Notes: generated from the letters alone by a model not told the origin. DNA of 64,000 nt from Oscheius tipulae (GCA_037178975.1 JASJZH010000005.1:4836001-4900000); one strand, 5' to 3'; shown: positions 1 through 14,143, counted from the stretch's first letter. A program made the numbers and translations.

Positions 1-137
1 GTAGCGACACTAAGCCAATAGATATATGGTGTTCTCTCACTGTGTTCAAAACTTCAATTTGTGGATTGCCAACCACACAATTCAAAACTCAGTGGTAAAA
101 AAATTTAAGACCGCCTATAATGCACCAAAAAGAGTAC

Positions 138-862
138 CTGTTGGGCGATGAAAATAGGAGCCTGTTCCTGTTTCACGTAGATTGGTGTGATGGCTGGCTC
201 GGCTTTCACATAAACAGGACTGCCAATTACGTAGGAACCAGGAACAGCAGCTTGCGGGGAGCAAAACCTCTTCGGTTCCTGAATCTGTACTATTCAGGAG
301 AAAGCAGAATGGAAGGTACTGTTTTTGGGACGATATAGACGTATTTTTTGGTCGTAGACGTTGGCTGGGCAGGTCTCGGAGTGATCTGAAACTCTGTTAT
401 TATTTCGAGGAAGCCAACTAAAGAAACCTTTCTTACAGAAGTTAGCTGAATCGGTGAGGCTTTTGGTGTGATCGGGGCATAGGTCATCTCTTCGCTCTCC
501 ATTCCCTGCTGCTGATAAAATCCCTGGTCATTTTGGAAGGGCGGAAAAACCCAGGGCGAGTTCTCCGCACTGTCCATGCTCCCACTCGGACTGTGCTTTC
601 CGGAATCCGATGAGTTGCTCGAAATGTAACCGCTATCAAAGACACCCGGATCCGGTGGCGTTGTCTGTCCTCCCTCAAGCGAATCCGGGTCCGTGAATGT
701 TGTATAAGCCTAAAATTGTTGTTTCCGCGTGAATAAAAAATTGAAACTCACATCATAGGGAAACTGAGAGAAAATGTTGGGATCTTCGGGCTGGAACAGC
801 GTGTGTGGGTCTATTCTCAGCAGATCGTCGTCCGGCCATTCCGTCGCAAACGGATCGTCCAT
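138..862 (-). CDS. N-terminal part of an unrecognised, possibly transcription-factor protein (truncated by window start)
   Basis: The start at 862 is chosen because a T-rich acceptor (tttttttag) sits directly before AAAAATG. Visible exons are about 862-752, 709 to about 430, then two more ending at a GTACTC donor at 138; further exons lie left of the window. The start is acidic (MDDPFATEWPDDD), followed by Ser/Thr/Pro-rich sequence with SSNSSDSGKHSPSG and a KKYVYIVPK stretch. This resembles an activation region, such as those in bZIP factors of the ATF6/CREB3 kind, but no DNA-binding domain is in view, so the function is a guess. One intron, near 285-320, appears to be only about 35 bp. The gene lies about 515 bp downstream of the DOCK gene on the same strand. 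Confidence 0.55.
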
Positions 863-1377
863 TTTTCTAAAAAAATTTTATGCATCCAAAGAAAAAGAGA
901 AGTCATACGAGCAACAAGAAGCTATTCTAGAGTGGGCTTGTTCAGCTGGACTGACCAGACAAACAATCCGGTTTTACGAGAAAAAGAGAAAAGATATAAA
1001 GCGGTAGATAACCGATTAACAAAACATGAACAAGATATTTATACAAATTGTAAACTTTCATTCTAATGATCACAAAATTTCATACGGAAAGCATATTTCA
1101 GACTGGGGACAAAATGAGACTAGAATACCCGTATGAAGACAAAGAAAACTACCGGCTAGAATCTCGAATGGAATGTTAATTTTTAGGGGGGAATCCTGAT
1201 TTTAGCACCTAAAATAGTTCACCCGTACACATAGAATTATGCGTAAACGACCAGTTTTTGGGGGTATATAAAAGCACCAGCTACATGTTATGTACATCAG
1301 GAAGATCTATAAGAATATGGGGGTTAGACATTACTAAAGATGGATAGGGGTTAGACAAAATAGGGTATAGAAAGCAT

Positions 1378-4300
1378 TTAATTGACGCCACCGATAGAGT
1401 CCAGGACGTGGTTCGGCGTGCGTGGGTAATACTTCTTCTCCTCGTCGTTTTTGTTCGTAAACTGAATTTTGAATAAATGCATAGAAAGTATAAAACTGAC
1501 AGATTCGTTGAAAAAGGTCTGAAGTCGTTGTTGCATGCCCTCAAAGGAGGTGGCCATCATCTCGTGGTAGCTCTGTTGATCAGCCCCGACGGCCTGTTTA
1601 TTCGTGGCTAAGGCCACATCGCAAGCCGAAATCAGTTCACGGAAGGCGTCCTTCAATTGGTTCATTCCCTCTTCGCCGTAGCGTTTTTTCTGCACAGAAT
1701 CGGTGAAGGCTTCGGCGTAGGCGAGAGGACCGGCATTGACCTGGAATAGGAGAGATTAACAGGGGTGTTGGATTACACTTTGGGTAAACAGAATGTTTCA
1801 TTCTAGAACTGAACCCTAGCAGACTCTTTCTAATTTTCATTGGGTTCGTTTTTGGAAGACAGTTAGTCTCAAAAGACTTACAGTTGCAGCGACTGCTCCC
1901 TGTAGCATGAGCTGCAGTCTCTTGATATCGAGCGGCCGTCCCTCGGTCACATCCGGAAGAGCCGATCGTATGTCGGCCGCCTTCATTCGCAATTTCTGAC
2001 AGGCAAAATGCAGAGGCGAGTAGATTTTCTGCTCACTGTCTATCACTCGCATTCGTTTTAAACTGCTCGGGAATTGTCCGGAAACTGAACACCTTTGTTT
2101 TAGATAGAAAAACTTCGAAACATACCTCTGAGAACGACGTGTTTTAGAGCCTGTCCGACAATCGACGAGTCGCCGGCCGCATTCTCCTCGGCGATAGGGG
2201 TTTCGTAGGTGAATGTCGTCAAGTTTGTATGCGTCCAAAAGTCTTTCGGACGATTTTCTCCTTCCAGCTGGGGTTCAACGTGCGTGATCAGCATGTAGGC
2301 TCCCTCGGAGACGTTCCCGTTCATGTAAGAGACCTCAGTTTCGGATAAGATCTGGACATCGTTGATATTTTTGCTCAAACAGTTTTCCTTCATTCTCAAT
2401 GAGGCTTCTGCGAGAGATGTCAATCCGGGCTCCTTGTAGATCCATTCAGTGTCGTTATCCTTTCTGGCAATAAAAGATTAGTGACTCAAAAACATAAAAA
2501 CTAACTCAAAGGCCTGTCCAATGAATCTAACTCGGAAATAAGCTCCCAGATGTCGTTTCCCGCTCAACTTGATCTCTCCGGCTCGGCTGTTCGCCTGCTG
2601 CAGCTCGTGATAAATGCTCACCAGAGACTAAACAACCTTTGAGTACTACAAAAAGAGAACTGACATTGAAATCGCGTTTTTTCTCGAGAGCCGGGATGAT
2701 CAGCCGGTAGAGGGGGCCGATGGCCTCGTATCTCTCGGCCGAGGTCAGCGCCTGAGCCGTCTGTTCGATCTTCTGCGACAGATTGTTCAGCGTGAATCCA
2801 CCCGGCTGGACTGTCCGTTCCTTGCCGAGATGTTTCTCCTGTCCTGCAATTTCTCGACTGATCCAGTCGAAAATATCCCAGTCGAGGCTGATTTCTCCAC
2901 GTTCGGCGAGCTCCTTGGCATAGATAGCTACGGTATGCGCATGACAGACTGCAGCCTCGGAATACCATTTCTCTGCAAAAAATGCTGTTATGCAGTCCCA
3001 AACAACTTGGAATCGACAAAAAATACAAAAAGACTGACCATTGGTATGAACATTGGCCAGAGCATCGAACCAGGCACTTCTCAATGCAGCCGATCCCCTG
3101 TAGCTGTCCGCCAACTGGACGTGGAGCTCCGCCAGACGAATCGAATCTTTCTCAGCGTCCTTGAGCGAGACTGTGGCCAACATGACTCCTCTCAGCTGCT
3201 TTATCAGCTCCTAATTTGAACTTTTTGGGCATGCGGAAACAGGCACAAACCATCACGGCCTTATCGAACTGTGTTCCCTTTTTAGCGTCGGTGGCCACGA
3301 GAGATTCCAGTGCCTGAAGTCCTTTTTCGAAACGATGACTAGGGAAGATTGTCAGTTTGGTGCCGAGAAGACGAGCTAGTGCGACGCCGGTCTGTGCTCC
3401 TGGCCGACCGAGTCGTTCCGAACGAGAAATTTCATGCGCATCGGGGACCGAATTGGCTGGCAAGACACTGACGGCCATCGCATGGTTGGCTACAATATAT
3501 TTGATTGAAAAAATGAGACGAAAAAGAACCTACCCAGTTGAGTTTCAAGCGCCTCGTAGCCGGAGCGAAGAATCAGTTGAAGGAGACCGGCAGCGGCGCT
3601 TTGAATCGAGGACAGACGACTGGCCATTTGTAGGAGGACGTGCTCAATCATGACCGACAAGGCATCCAGAGGGCCACTGTCGAAGAGGAACAGACGGTAC
3701 TGGATACTAGTTATACAGCATTCTTCCAGAAAAAACTCACGTGATTGACGAACATGGCAATAGCTGCCAGAGCATGAAGACGGATAGATTCGGGCCAGTT
3801 GTCCTTCAGGAACTCGAGATGGAGTGAGAGCAGCTTGGCAAAGATCTCGTTGTGCTCGCCGTTGGAAAGCGCTTTCGAGTGTTTTTGCTGCAACTTGAGT
3901 GTTTGGAAATATTGAGGAAAACCAACCACAAAAAACTTGGAAAAGGTTTGTAGGGCGTCGAGAATGATCATGGCGACTTCTTGGCTCAAGTTGAGCAGCT
4001 GGAGCACGGCGAAGGGAATACTCGAGTCATCGTCTTTGCCCGAATCCGTATAGTTGGTCTGATTAAGATCGCTGATCGAGTTTAGGCGGGAGGATGATGG
4101 CGGCTGTGGACGGAGCGTTTTATCGGCCGATTTTTGTCTGAGTTTCAGAGTTTTGAAAAGAAGATTCAAGAGAACAAACTTTCTCGTAGTGACAGAAATC
4201 GCGTGGTCTCTTCCGCGGTAACTGAAGACACTGGCCACTATTTCGAGCAGATTCAGGATTGAGAGAGCACGTGATCCGTCTGATTCGAGCCAGATGTCGA

Positions 4301-7300
4301 TGAGAATCCGCCGCGGCAAACGGTGAATGACAAAGAGGACGGAGATCAGGAAGTCGCGAACTTCTTCCTACAAAAAAATTGTGTTCATTGTGATGCAATT
4401 ACAATGTTACAGCTTTACGGCTAAAGTAAACAAATGAATACAAACCGCATCCAAACGCTCCATAAGCGGTGTGATCAATCCCGGAGCCAGAGTCTTTGTC
4501 GGCGATTCGCGGGTCTCGAATGGTTTACTCAGAATCCTCAAGGCGGGTCCCTCTTTCGTGTCCTGTACGACAAACTCCAGCTCTCCGATAATTTCGACAG
4601 CAAAGCGTAAAAGTGGGGCGTAGAGAGTCGCTATCCGTTGTTGCTTGCTCTGAATAGGCGATATTTTTGAAATTTGGTATGAATAGGTACTTACCACGTC
4701 GGAGTAGCGCGTGTCGAAGCTGTGTTTGGCCAAAAGATTGCGTAAAATGCCAAAAGATTGACGTCGGAATTCGCGCGATTCTCTCAGGGATGCTTTGAGT
4801 TCTTGGAAGAGAAGTCCGGCCAGGAAATGCCTCGAGGCGTATCCTGCGCTCAGACACCATTCATCGGCACACTGAGCATCTAAAATAGAGAAAAGTTTAT
4901 AGAATGAGGACAAAAGCGTTTACATCTGTCGCTGTCGTACTGCTCCACTGCTGCCGGCTGGAAGAGTTGACTGAGCCAATTGTAGCCGCCAGTCTGACCG
5001 AGGATTCGGGACATGAAGCCAGTTCCTGAAGATTCGCAATTGAAGGCGTTCTTTAAGATTTCAAAATTAATAACTTTCAATATCAGCATTTCATTCTCTT
5101 TTGAGCGCTAGTCAAAACACGAAAAACAAACCAGTTGAAGAGACCGTCGTAATGGGCGGCGGCTGATACTCGACACGGCGGATCTGGTTGTTCAGATCCA
5201 TCAACACAGGCAGATTGAGCGGAAGCCAATGCTCGTGCTCGCAGACTATCAACAGCAGGGTGTTCTTGTATTCTCTCAGCATCTTCGGCTCGTTCGAATC
5301 GTATGCAATAACGGCCTGATAAATCCAGTTGAAGACAGCTCCGCGATCCAAGAACGTCAGACTTTTCTTGACAAACGTCGAAATTGCCACATTTGCTTGT
5401 CGACATTCCTCCGGTAGCTCCTTGTGGTTCTCAATGACCGTCTTGATCACCGCCTCAACCATCAAACCGATAGTTTCCAACACATCCGGCGCCAGACGGT
5501 CTTTAGGGATTTTCTGAATCAATTTGGGTGAGAGAATGATAGGGAAAGCTCACTCGAAAGAGTCTGTTATGGATAATATTCTGGGCGAGAGATTTGCCGG
5601 CAATTTCGAGGAAGAACCAGAGCTGTGCGAAGATCGTCTTCAGCTCGTCCTTGTCCTTGTTTATTTTGGCTCCGCGGATCTAAAACAGTCAAGATTCGAG
5701 GTCAGTGATATAAAATACCACAGCTGGAAGATATCGGCATATGGAGCTCAAGACGGTCTCCTCAGCGTGCTCTTCTCCGACAACAAAGTGCAGCTTGACG
5801 AACGTTTTCAACAGATTCTTCCGTCCAATACGAAGGCATCGATCGCATATGGATATGATCGTTCTAAATCATGGGTGTACAAAACGGTGAGGAAATAGGC
5901 TGAACCTCATAGTGGCCAGAGCAAGAACATCGGAAGGAGCGTGTGGGAAGATGGAGAAGAGACGTGACAGCAGGACTGGGAGGAAGGGTAGAAGCTTGTC
6001 AATTGGGACGCCGACAAGGGACTAAAACAGTGGGCTTTTGGGATATTGCAAGTGGGATAAGGTGGTATGTTTCGTGTTTAAATTGCTAATGAGTTAAGAA
6101 AGCCCTCACCTCGGTCCATTTGGTTACTTCGTGAACTATCGGGTTATCGGCGTGAAAAGTGGCATAGCGGGCCAGTGGCGAGCAGCTGCGAGCCGGCTCT
6201 TCCTGAAGTGACTCGTCTCGTGAATGACGCCGGCGCATGAGCGAATTCGTCATCTGGACAGGACAGAAGCAGCAGTTAGAAGCGGACTGAACGACAGGAA
6301 GACTCACTTTGACCTGATCGGCTGCATCGCCACCACATCCCCGACTCTCTAGCTTCTGACAAGACTGGAAGAAGGCCTGAAGACGACTCTCGGTGGTGAA
6401 GGCCGACGAGAGAAGACGCAGTCGTACGCGGAAGATTGGTTTGTTCTCGACCCAGCGGATGTCGTGGTCGTCCTGGAAATAGAGGGCTTTTAATTAAAAA
6501 AAAAACAGCAAGTTTTCTATTGAAATGGTGCACCGCGCTAAAGAAAAGTACAGCTCAAGTTTCAGGTTAGTTTACTCGCAGTACTAATTAAATTCATTTT
6601 CTTTTTTTCTAGCGCTACAGAGACAATTTCGTTCGTGTAGACTCGATAGGATATCATTAAGCTTCCGTCCGAGCTCGACGAAATAGACCAACCTTTCCCT
6701 GCGAATGTGCTCTGCTCCTGGTGAATGCGGATGGCAGTTGATCTGCGACGGGAAGACTGATTTCCTGCTCGTCACTGTCCAACTCGAGTCGATTTTTCCG
6801 TACAAGTGGACACCAGGCGTATCCAATCGGCGTCTCGAGACTCTCCGGTGACTTAGCGGTCGACTGTCCAGAGATTGAGACGTGGGTGAAGGAGAAAAGG
6901 ATGTGGTCGGAGGCTGTCAACGCGAGTGGCAATTTCATCTTGACCTCGTCGCCGAAAGTCGGGACTTGTTGATGATGCTGGACTGCACAGCATGCCGACG
7001 ATGTGAACGGGCCTCCGGGAGCCAGACGATCAAAGACTGCCTGCAAATTGAGTGAAATGATTAGGAAAGGAGAAAATGGTAGTAGTAGCTACTGAACAGA
7101 AGTAGGTCTATCAATACCTTCATCGAAAGCGAACTGTAGAATTTTTTTTTTGGATTCTAATAATTTGCAAGTTTTTACAAGTGCAATTGGAGCTACCAAA
7201 GTGCAATTACTGACATTAGAAGAAGGCTGAACAAACCTGATTGGTCTTGTCGTCTCCGCGCACAAATCTCACGGTACAGGTTATATTTCTGGCTTTCGAG

Positions 7301-9894
7301 TACAGCTTCTGACTGTCGTATCTGAAGATTCGTCCTAGAGGACAGCAGAGCAAAGATCTTACTTCAAGCTGAGAGGATAGACGTAGAGCAGATTGATAAG
7401 TTCCGTGTGTGGTTCGAGAATGATGTCTCCGAAAGGCTGGACTTCAAAGACTGGCACGACGGGCTCTTTCGAGTCGAAGTTCCATGGTTTCATGGGAAGA
7501 AGAGACGAACTGATTCGACAGGAATAGTCCGCCGGGGAGGCAGTCGAGTCAATCGAGACCGTAACTGACGTGTTAGGAATGACCAGCTTGCTCTTTTCCG
7601 TTCTGAATAGGCCTTTTTGGAACGTTTTACAAGAACAAACTTGACGAAATCGCTCAAGAACTTTTGTAAATCCTGCTCCGTCAATCTGTTGTTCTCACAG
7701 CGATAAAGAGGTAGGGAGACCGTGTCCACACTGGGACAGCTGTCCAAATGGAGAGGTCTGAAGCAGATTTTTGTTGAGGAAAAATAAATAAAGGGTACCT
7801 GGCTGCCCAGGCGAACCGCTGTCTGTAGGAAGACAGCCTCAAGGCGGACGACTGAATTGATTTGTGCAGTTTCTGGACGATTTTCGGATCGGGATTTGAT
7901 CTGAAAATGGTGATAAAAACTAAAAGAACTAAACCTACTTCATGTAAACATCAGCCGTCGTATCCGCGTGCAATCCTCTGTCGATGCGACAAACCAACCA
8001 AAGATTGTCCCTCGCTTGAGCCACAGAGAACAGAGCCTAAATTCGGGGTTTTTGTGCAAGAAGAAATAAAATGATACCTCGGCCAGTTTTGGATTAGTGG
8101 AAAGAGCTAGACAAGTGGCAAGAGGATCGCTGGCTCCGGGAGTGACGTCTCTCGATTTGGCGCCAGTCGACTGGACGTGAAACTCCTCGGAAAGGCGTCT
8201 TCCACTCTTCGAGTCAAAAAGGAACATCGAGATGAAGAAGGGCTCAATCTGTTCAGTTTTCCCATGGGCGATTGGCAGCTTCACTGCGAGCTCTTTGTAC
8301 TTGACAGCAAAGAAATGGGCATGTTCCGGGACTACGGTGTGCATTGTCATGTCTGCAAAAAATTTTACCATTCTAACTGCGGTAAAACCTACTCATATGT
8401 CTCATGGAACTGTAAGGATCGGGCGAGCTGCTCCATCTTGTTCGACGGTCTCCGCTCTCCTGTACACAGCCTCGAGAATCGACTAGGAGAGGCTAAACTT
8501 GTAATTGCACGCGAAAAAAATATACGAAACCTGTAATCTGTAATAGAGGGAGAACATGTTGTGTCGTTCGACCGTCGGCGGCTGAAGGACTCTGGCCGTA
8601 TTGTTTCTGCCGCGCCATGACGTCAAATCCTTCGATCCGGAGCTGTCGTCGCTGTGTGTACTGACCGTATCCTGCTGTGGCTCTGCTCTTCCACCCACCC
8701 CCAGTTTTTCCAACTTTTCCGAGCAGACTGATATTGAATCCACTGCAACGTTTATATATAGTGAATGGAAAGTGCACAAAACGTACTTTTTGGCGAGAGA
8801 GCAATTGCTCGAAGAATGGCCTGCAGCCAGGACTTGATCTCCTCCGTGTCGTCCGAATATACTGTCAACGGCTTGGCCGGCTCAACTTTGTCCCCAGTCT
8901 CTTCCGCAATTGTGCCAATCTACAACATGACATCCATTGAAAGAATAACAGAGCAGACCTCCAAGATTGGCCTTCCCTTCTTCGTCTGTCTCAACTGGGC
9001 CGAGTTGATTTTGACGAGTTTCGGCTCGTCCTGTGGTGCCTTTCGTATCTCTAGCACAACATCTCCGGATTCCTGCCGTCGTACCGAACAGTATCGTTTC
9101 TTTCCTGATTTCGGATTCGGGAGCAGCGTCGCGTCGTTCTTGTTAATGTTCACGTAGCCCTCTTTGATGATATCCGGCAGACAAATTCCCTCGTCGTTCG
9201 CCTTGGCTTCTTCCTGCGCCAGGTCCGACTCGAAGACTAGCGAGGCTAAGGGGGTCTGTCCGTCTAGGGTGGATCTGCAAAGGCATGTCATGCTGTGCAA
9301 ATGGGACTTATCAACGCTTAAAAACAGAAAATGAACATACCCCTGATTGAGCTTGTTGTAATCGCCGGAAAACTTCATGTAGTTGAAGCAGACGGTGTGA
9401 TATGGCTGTGAATAGAAGTTGATGGCCTCCTTGGTCAAAAGCCACGCTCTGGAAAGATCTTCCTGCACTTGTACTGGAACCTCAGTCGACTGTTCCGGCT
9501 TCATCAGAATCTCTTCGACGTCATCTCGTGGAAAAAGAAGTAAATCTCGATGTGGATCGTTTTCTAGCTGAACATTTCGCTCCGTAATGAATTTTTCATA
9601 GTCCAACGGCGAAGAAATAGGCGGAACGCGCTAAAATACCAGTCTTGACTAAAAATTATGCCCTACCCATGGATTCTGACTGGACATGACCTTCAGAACG
9701 GCATCTCGCTGCTGTTTTGCCTCTCCTGGCTTAATTACACCAGCTGTAAACCTGAATTTCATGATCTGATGGTGAAATGATAAAGAAGTCTACTTTCTGA
9801 GTGGTGTGATCGGCTTGCCTGTCGGATCTGTGAGAGTTGGGACGGAGGCATTACTCGAATGGCCACTTGCCACACTTTTTCGGTCTTCGGCCAT
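1378..9894 (-). CDS. zir-1: DOCK-D/Zizimin-type guanine nucleotide exchange factor (many exons)
   Basis: A large Rho/Cdc42-type GEF. Exons in order include 9894-9794, 9751-9667, 9630-9341, 9274-8959, 8919-8787, 8742-8531, 8459-8393, 8352-8078, 8036-7939, 7900-7799, 7757-7641, 7602-7363, 7321-7237, 7040-6693 and 6472-6308, then more down to the stop at 1378. Domains: the DOCK-D N-terminal block (LDYEKFITERN, DPHRDLLLFP); a PH domain starting EGYVNINKND and ending with the IKSWLQAILRAI helix; the C2-like DHR-1 (IEPFFISMFLFD, ETPIGYAWCPL); helical repeats; and the DHR-2 GEF domain (ERYEAIGPLYRLIIP, LQLMLQGAVAATV, DQQSYHEMM). The N-terminal PH plus this order fits DOCK9-11 rather than DOCK1-5. 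An in-frame ATG 36 bp upstream (9930) could also be the start. The symbol follows the C. elegans zizimin name and is by homology only. Confidence 0.9.
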
Positions 9895-9930
9895 TGTAGA
9901 GCCTCTCGACGAGAGAATAATGGAGCGCAT

Positions 9931-11351
9931 GGCTCCACTATCGTTTTTGATTCACTGAAAACGAACAAGTAGCAAGTTACACCGTTTACTGAGTCGAAGA
10001 CCAGAAAGCAAGGGTAAAGTATGACCAAACAGATACGATATCAGGGAGACATAAACTTTGTGTAACTTTGGTTCTAAACCCGTTTTTACAAATTTTTTAT
10101 CAGAAAAGGTATGACTTCCGTAAAGGATAAGACTGAACAGATTTGAAGATCCAAATTATCGGTTTGCAGCCAAGCGCATGGTTTTTGGGCCGTTTGCCGC
10201 AACGAGACCGGGGGTGGAAGAGTAAATTGGGGACAATGTTGGTCATGGAAACGGCCAGGCCATTCGCCATTCAAAAACGGCTTTTGCATACATTTCAAAG
10301 GGCGTCTGGGGACATGTCGTCAATGAGAAGTATTTTTGTCGAAAAATGTTGGAAAAAGTATAGTAATAGTAGTGAAGTACAAAATCGCTAGAAGACGATT
10401 GGAGAAATGACATATAATAAAAACTACATTTTATTCAATAACACGAAAACATTGAGGAAGTGGGGGAATGGTTGCTCTGTTCAATGTAACTTTTATTATG
10501 ATCTTGTTAGTGTTGATTGCTAGATTGAAAAAAAAGTTCGTGATTCCCCGAAAAGTACGCAATTTTACGTCGCCGGTTTCCCTACGTACGGTATTTTTGT
10601 GCTCGCGGCAAAGTTTTTTATTTATTTAACGAATCACAGGTTATACCAGCCTATAAAAAAAAGACTCCCCGTGCCAAGAAATTTCACGTGACTGGACACA
10701 ATACCTCTACCTTGGATTGCAAAACCTCAACGAATCCTGTTTATACCAATCGGGGGTATGAGTCAGCCTAACAATGGGGTGGAGTCCAGCTGAGGGTTCC
10801 CGTGAAGGCATAAATACGCCCCGATCATGGTTCACAAATGTTAGTTTCGTCTGCCGTTTTGATTGCCCTCTGCCCAGAGTCGTAACATCTTTTTCTGTAA
10901 GATTATTCTATGTCTCTCCAGGACTCGGAACCCACAACGCTTCTGGTCCGTTTATCAGTTCGTTCTATTAAGAACAGTTTCTACATACAATACACTATGA
11001 GTGTCTTCAGTTTCTGTTTCGATAAATCCATCTTCCCAAAACTTCCTTGGAACTGCCACCAGGCATCGTATGTTTGTGACCAGAAGACTGGAAGTAGGTG
11101 TGACCACAGCTCTGAAGAGTTCTAAATTTGGTCAAAATGACTTACTTACCTCCAATTAACCTGCCCTTTTGCCACACCTGTTTCGAGCTTGTTTACCTCT
11201 AGCCATAATAATAACCGGCGTCATTTCGGCAGACGGGCGTCCCTCGCGACAAACACAAAACAACCTTTCGTTCGTCTCTCTTTCCCAATCTACCAGTCTC
11301 TCCTATAAGTACTCCTCTTTCAACGAATTTCTTCAGATCTCCCGTCTAAAA
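9931..11351. promoter_or_regulatory. Divergent intergenic region between the DOCK gene and the first CYSTM gene
   Basis: About 1.4 kb between two genes that point away from each other, so it probably holds both promoters. I see no convincing exon or RNA gene. Near the right edge a CT-rich stretch leads into the acceptor ttcttcag, just upstream of the CYSTM start at 11352. Confidence 0.4.
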
Positions 11352-11962
11352 ATGAATCAGCCCTACGGAGGACAGTCCTACCCTTCTCAGCCCTACTACA
11401 ACAATCAACCCGGTTCTGCCAATCTTCAAGGCGGCTACGGACAACCCTATCCGAACCAGGGATATGGACCCCAGACCGTCTAGTCAGTTTTATTTTATCG
11501 CAACACAGATCACTTATTTGCTTTCATGTTTCGCGCCATGTCAAGAGGATTCTTGGGCAAATAGGACGTGTAAATGAGTGTTATGGTGACTAGTGAAACT
11601 TTGGTGACAGACTTTGGTGTGGAGTTCCCGTTGGGTAAAATAGTTACAGATGATCATCACTCTTTCGTGATACCTTTCAAATGTTTTTAATCATTCTTTT
11701 ACAATGACAAAGGAAAGTGATAATGTAATAGAGTTTGACATAATACACGAAGGTGTGGAAACTGGCTATCAGCCAAGATGATTGACGTAACTTTCGTAAT
11801 ATCCTGAAATTTCCTAATTCAATAATTTTCAGTGTTGAAGAGCGCCGTCGTGGTGGTGGAAACAAGGGTCTTCTAGCCGCCATCTGTGCTGGTCTCTGTT
11901 GCGGATGTTGTCTCGAAGAATGTTGTGATGATGGATGCTGTTGTTGCGGTTTTGACTGTTAA
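11352..11962 (+). CDS. CYSTM-family cysteine-rich membrane-module protein, copy 1
   Basis: Two exons, 11352-11482 and 11833-11962. The donor is GTCAGT, and splicing completes a Tyr codon, giving QTVYVEERRRG across the junction. The N-terminus is rich in Pro, Tyr, Gln and Gly (MNQPYGGQSYPSQPYYN). The C-terminus is the hallmark of CYSTM proteins: a short hydrophobic stretch running into clustered cysteines (LLAAICAGLCCGCCLEECCD). The family is a short tail-anchored membrane module linked mostly to stress responses; the role here is unknown. A 3' splice acceptor lies about 20 bp before the ATG. An AATAAA at about 12023 lies just past the stop, and the lipase gene starts 121 bp downstream. Confidence 0.82.
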
Positions 11963-12083
11963 TTTTCCAATTTCTACTTTCATTCCATCACTTACGCATT
12001 GTGATCCAATACTGTACGTACATAATAAATATTTCCTACGGCTTCTTTCTCGAATTTCGATAAGATAAGGCTTGCAGTCCACC

Positions 12084-14143
12084 ATGCGGCTCCTGACAGG
12101 TAACCAACTTAGCTCTATCAAACTCTTGAAGGTTTCAGTTCTGACCGTTGTGGTTCTTTCGACAGTTTCTTCACTCTATGTACCACCAAGCGAGTGCGTT
12201 TTATGATTGTCAAAGCTACAGTATCTCTGAATACAGATCGAGCAGATCAAGTGAACCTAGGCTAGAAACTCGTATTTTCCACAAAAGTTAAAACAGTTAC
12301 AAATGCACACTGAAAACCACACAACTTTTATCAACTTGGTCTCTTTTGGACGTAGTGAACAATTACCTTAAAAGCGATGTTTCCTTTATATATCGAGTTG
12401 TAAAGATGTTAGCATCACAATCTTATGCTGAACCCCTGTTTTGTGTAGCCTTTTGATGACAAGTTTATAGGGCAGCTATGAAAATTCACACAGTTACAGT
12501 ACTACTAAAGCAAAAAGGTTAGAGTCGTTCCGCCAGAAGCAGGAGGAGACTGGTATACTGACAGCCAGTCTGAAGATGGACAGGGTGATCATGAACGCTG
12601 AGTGAAAACAGGTCATACTCGGTCTTTTGGTTTTGCTCGCTCACTCAGCTCATTTGAACAAAGTGACAGTCGTTTTTCTGCTCATTCTCTGCCACAATCT
12701 CTGGCCACGTTTGGTAAGCACATGGCTTGCAGAGTTATCAGATTGTTCTTATCAAAAGCAACTTAAACGTTGAAAAGAATTTGGAAAGCAGAACAAAACT
12801 TATAGAGATGTCCTTCCGGACCTTGGAGTTCCAAACTATGACTGTGGAGGCGATCTAATGAAGCCTAGTAAGAGCAAACCGACTAATGTGAACTCTCTGA
12901 GACCGGCTGACATCAATGTGGTCATGGCTATGGGAGACTCTTTGACGGTATCAGTCTCTCAATGTCGCTGATCAATGCACTCTATTCCAGGCTGCCAACG
13001 GAGCAGGAGCCGAACCCGATGATCCACTTGGGGTCGTACTTCAGTACAGAGGCCTGGCTTTCCAGGGAGGCGGAGACAACACTCTCGAGGTCCATACGAC
13101 CATCCCTAACATTCTCAAAAAGTACAATCCGAAACTCTTCGGCTATGCGCAAGGAATCGGCTCTCCGGGAGTTTGGGAGGTCGCAAAACTAAATGTGGCC
13201 ATGCCTGGTGCTAAGGCCAAGGATCTTCCGAAACAGGCTCGCCAGCTCGTGAACCTTCTCACTCACCACACTGAGGTATTTTTTAAGGAGTTTCCGAACA
13301 TGCTTGCGAGGTCAGCTTCAGTAGCTAAAAAGATAAGGTGTTCTCAGGTGATCAGTTGGTGATTAGGCTACAAATAATTGAAAGATAAGCATAAGCTTTC
13401 AGGACGTCAGTATAAAGAACGACTGGAAGATCCTGAACATCTTCATTGGAGGCAACGATGCTTGTGACTACTGTGATCATCCGGAATATGTTCCCAACCA
13501 GGATGTACCTCACATCCAGGAAGCGATCCAGATCATTTACGACAATGTTCCCAAGGTTATAGTGTCAATAACTGGAATGCTCCACTTGGAGGTCTTGAGG
13601 AGGACAGAGACTCTTCACCCAAAGTGCAAGGAGTTTCACAAGTAAGTCTTGTCTCACTGTCTCTCTCATCCCAACTTTTAGTCAAGAATGCGGCTGTGAG
13701 GCCAACAAAACTATCACGAACCAGCAGATCTCTGACTACTGTATGCAGTATGCCGCTCTAGAGATGGGAATCCAAACTTCTGGAACGTTTGAGAAGGAAG
13801 ACTTCACCGTGGTCGTTCAACCGTTCTTTCACGACATCACAACTCCGCCTCTAACTCCAGATGGCAAGGTCAACCTGGGCTTTTTCGCTCCCGATTGCTT
13901 CCATTTCTCGCAGTATGGACACGCCTTGGTTAGCACCTGGCTGTGGAAGAATATCTTGGAACCGGTTGGAAGCAAGACTACCCAGGGATCCATGACTGAT
14001 CCGTCTCTGCCTCTGGCCTGTCCTGATACGGTTGGTGAATTAACTGTCGTAACTCATCTTTCTCTTTCTAGGCATGTCCCTTCATCCGAACGACTCTGAA
14101 CAGTCAAGACTGCACCAAGTATCAAACGCCTGTACATAATTAG
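12084..14143 (+). CDS. Secreted phospholipase-B-like GDSL/SGNH lipase
   Basis: The start at 12084 gives a signal peptide (MRLLTVLTVVVLSTVSSLY) once a 39-bp intron is removed, and the acceptor gcttgcag sits 6 bp before the ATG. The SGNH blocks are in order: MAMGDSLT with the nucleophile Ser, an FGYAQGIGSPG segment, IGGNDACD for block III, and a C-terminal APDCFHFS carrying the Asp/His pair. This order matches animal phospholipase B1-like proteins. The final exon ends in KYQTPVHN after an intron at about 14031-14071. The first two or three exon joints (12140-12800) are the weakest part of the model; the GDSL block onward is clear. It lies 121 bp after a CYSTM gene on the same strand. Confidence 0.85.
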
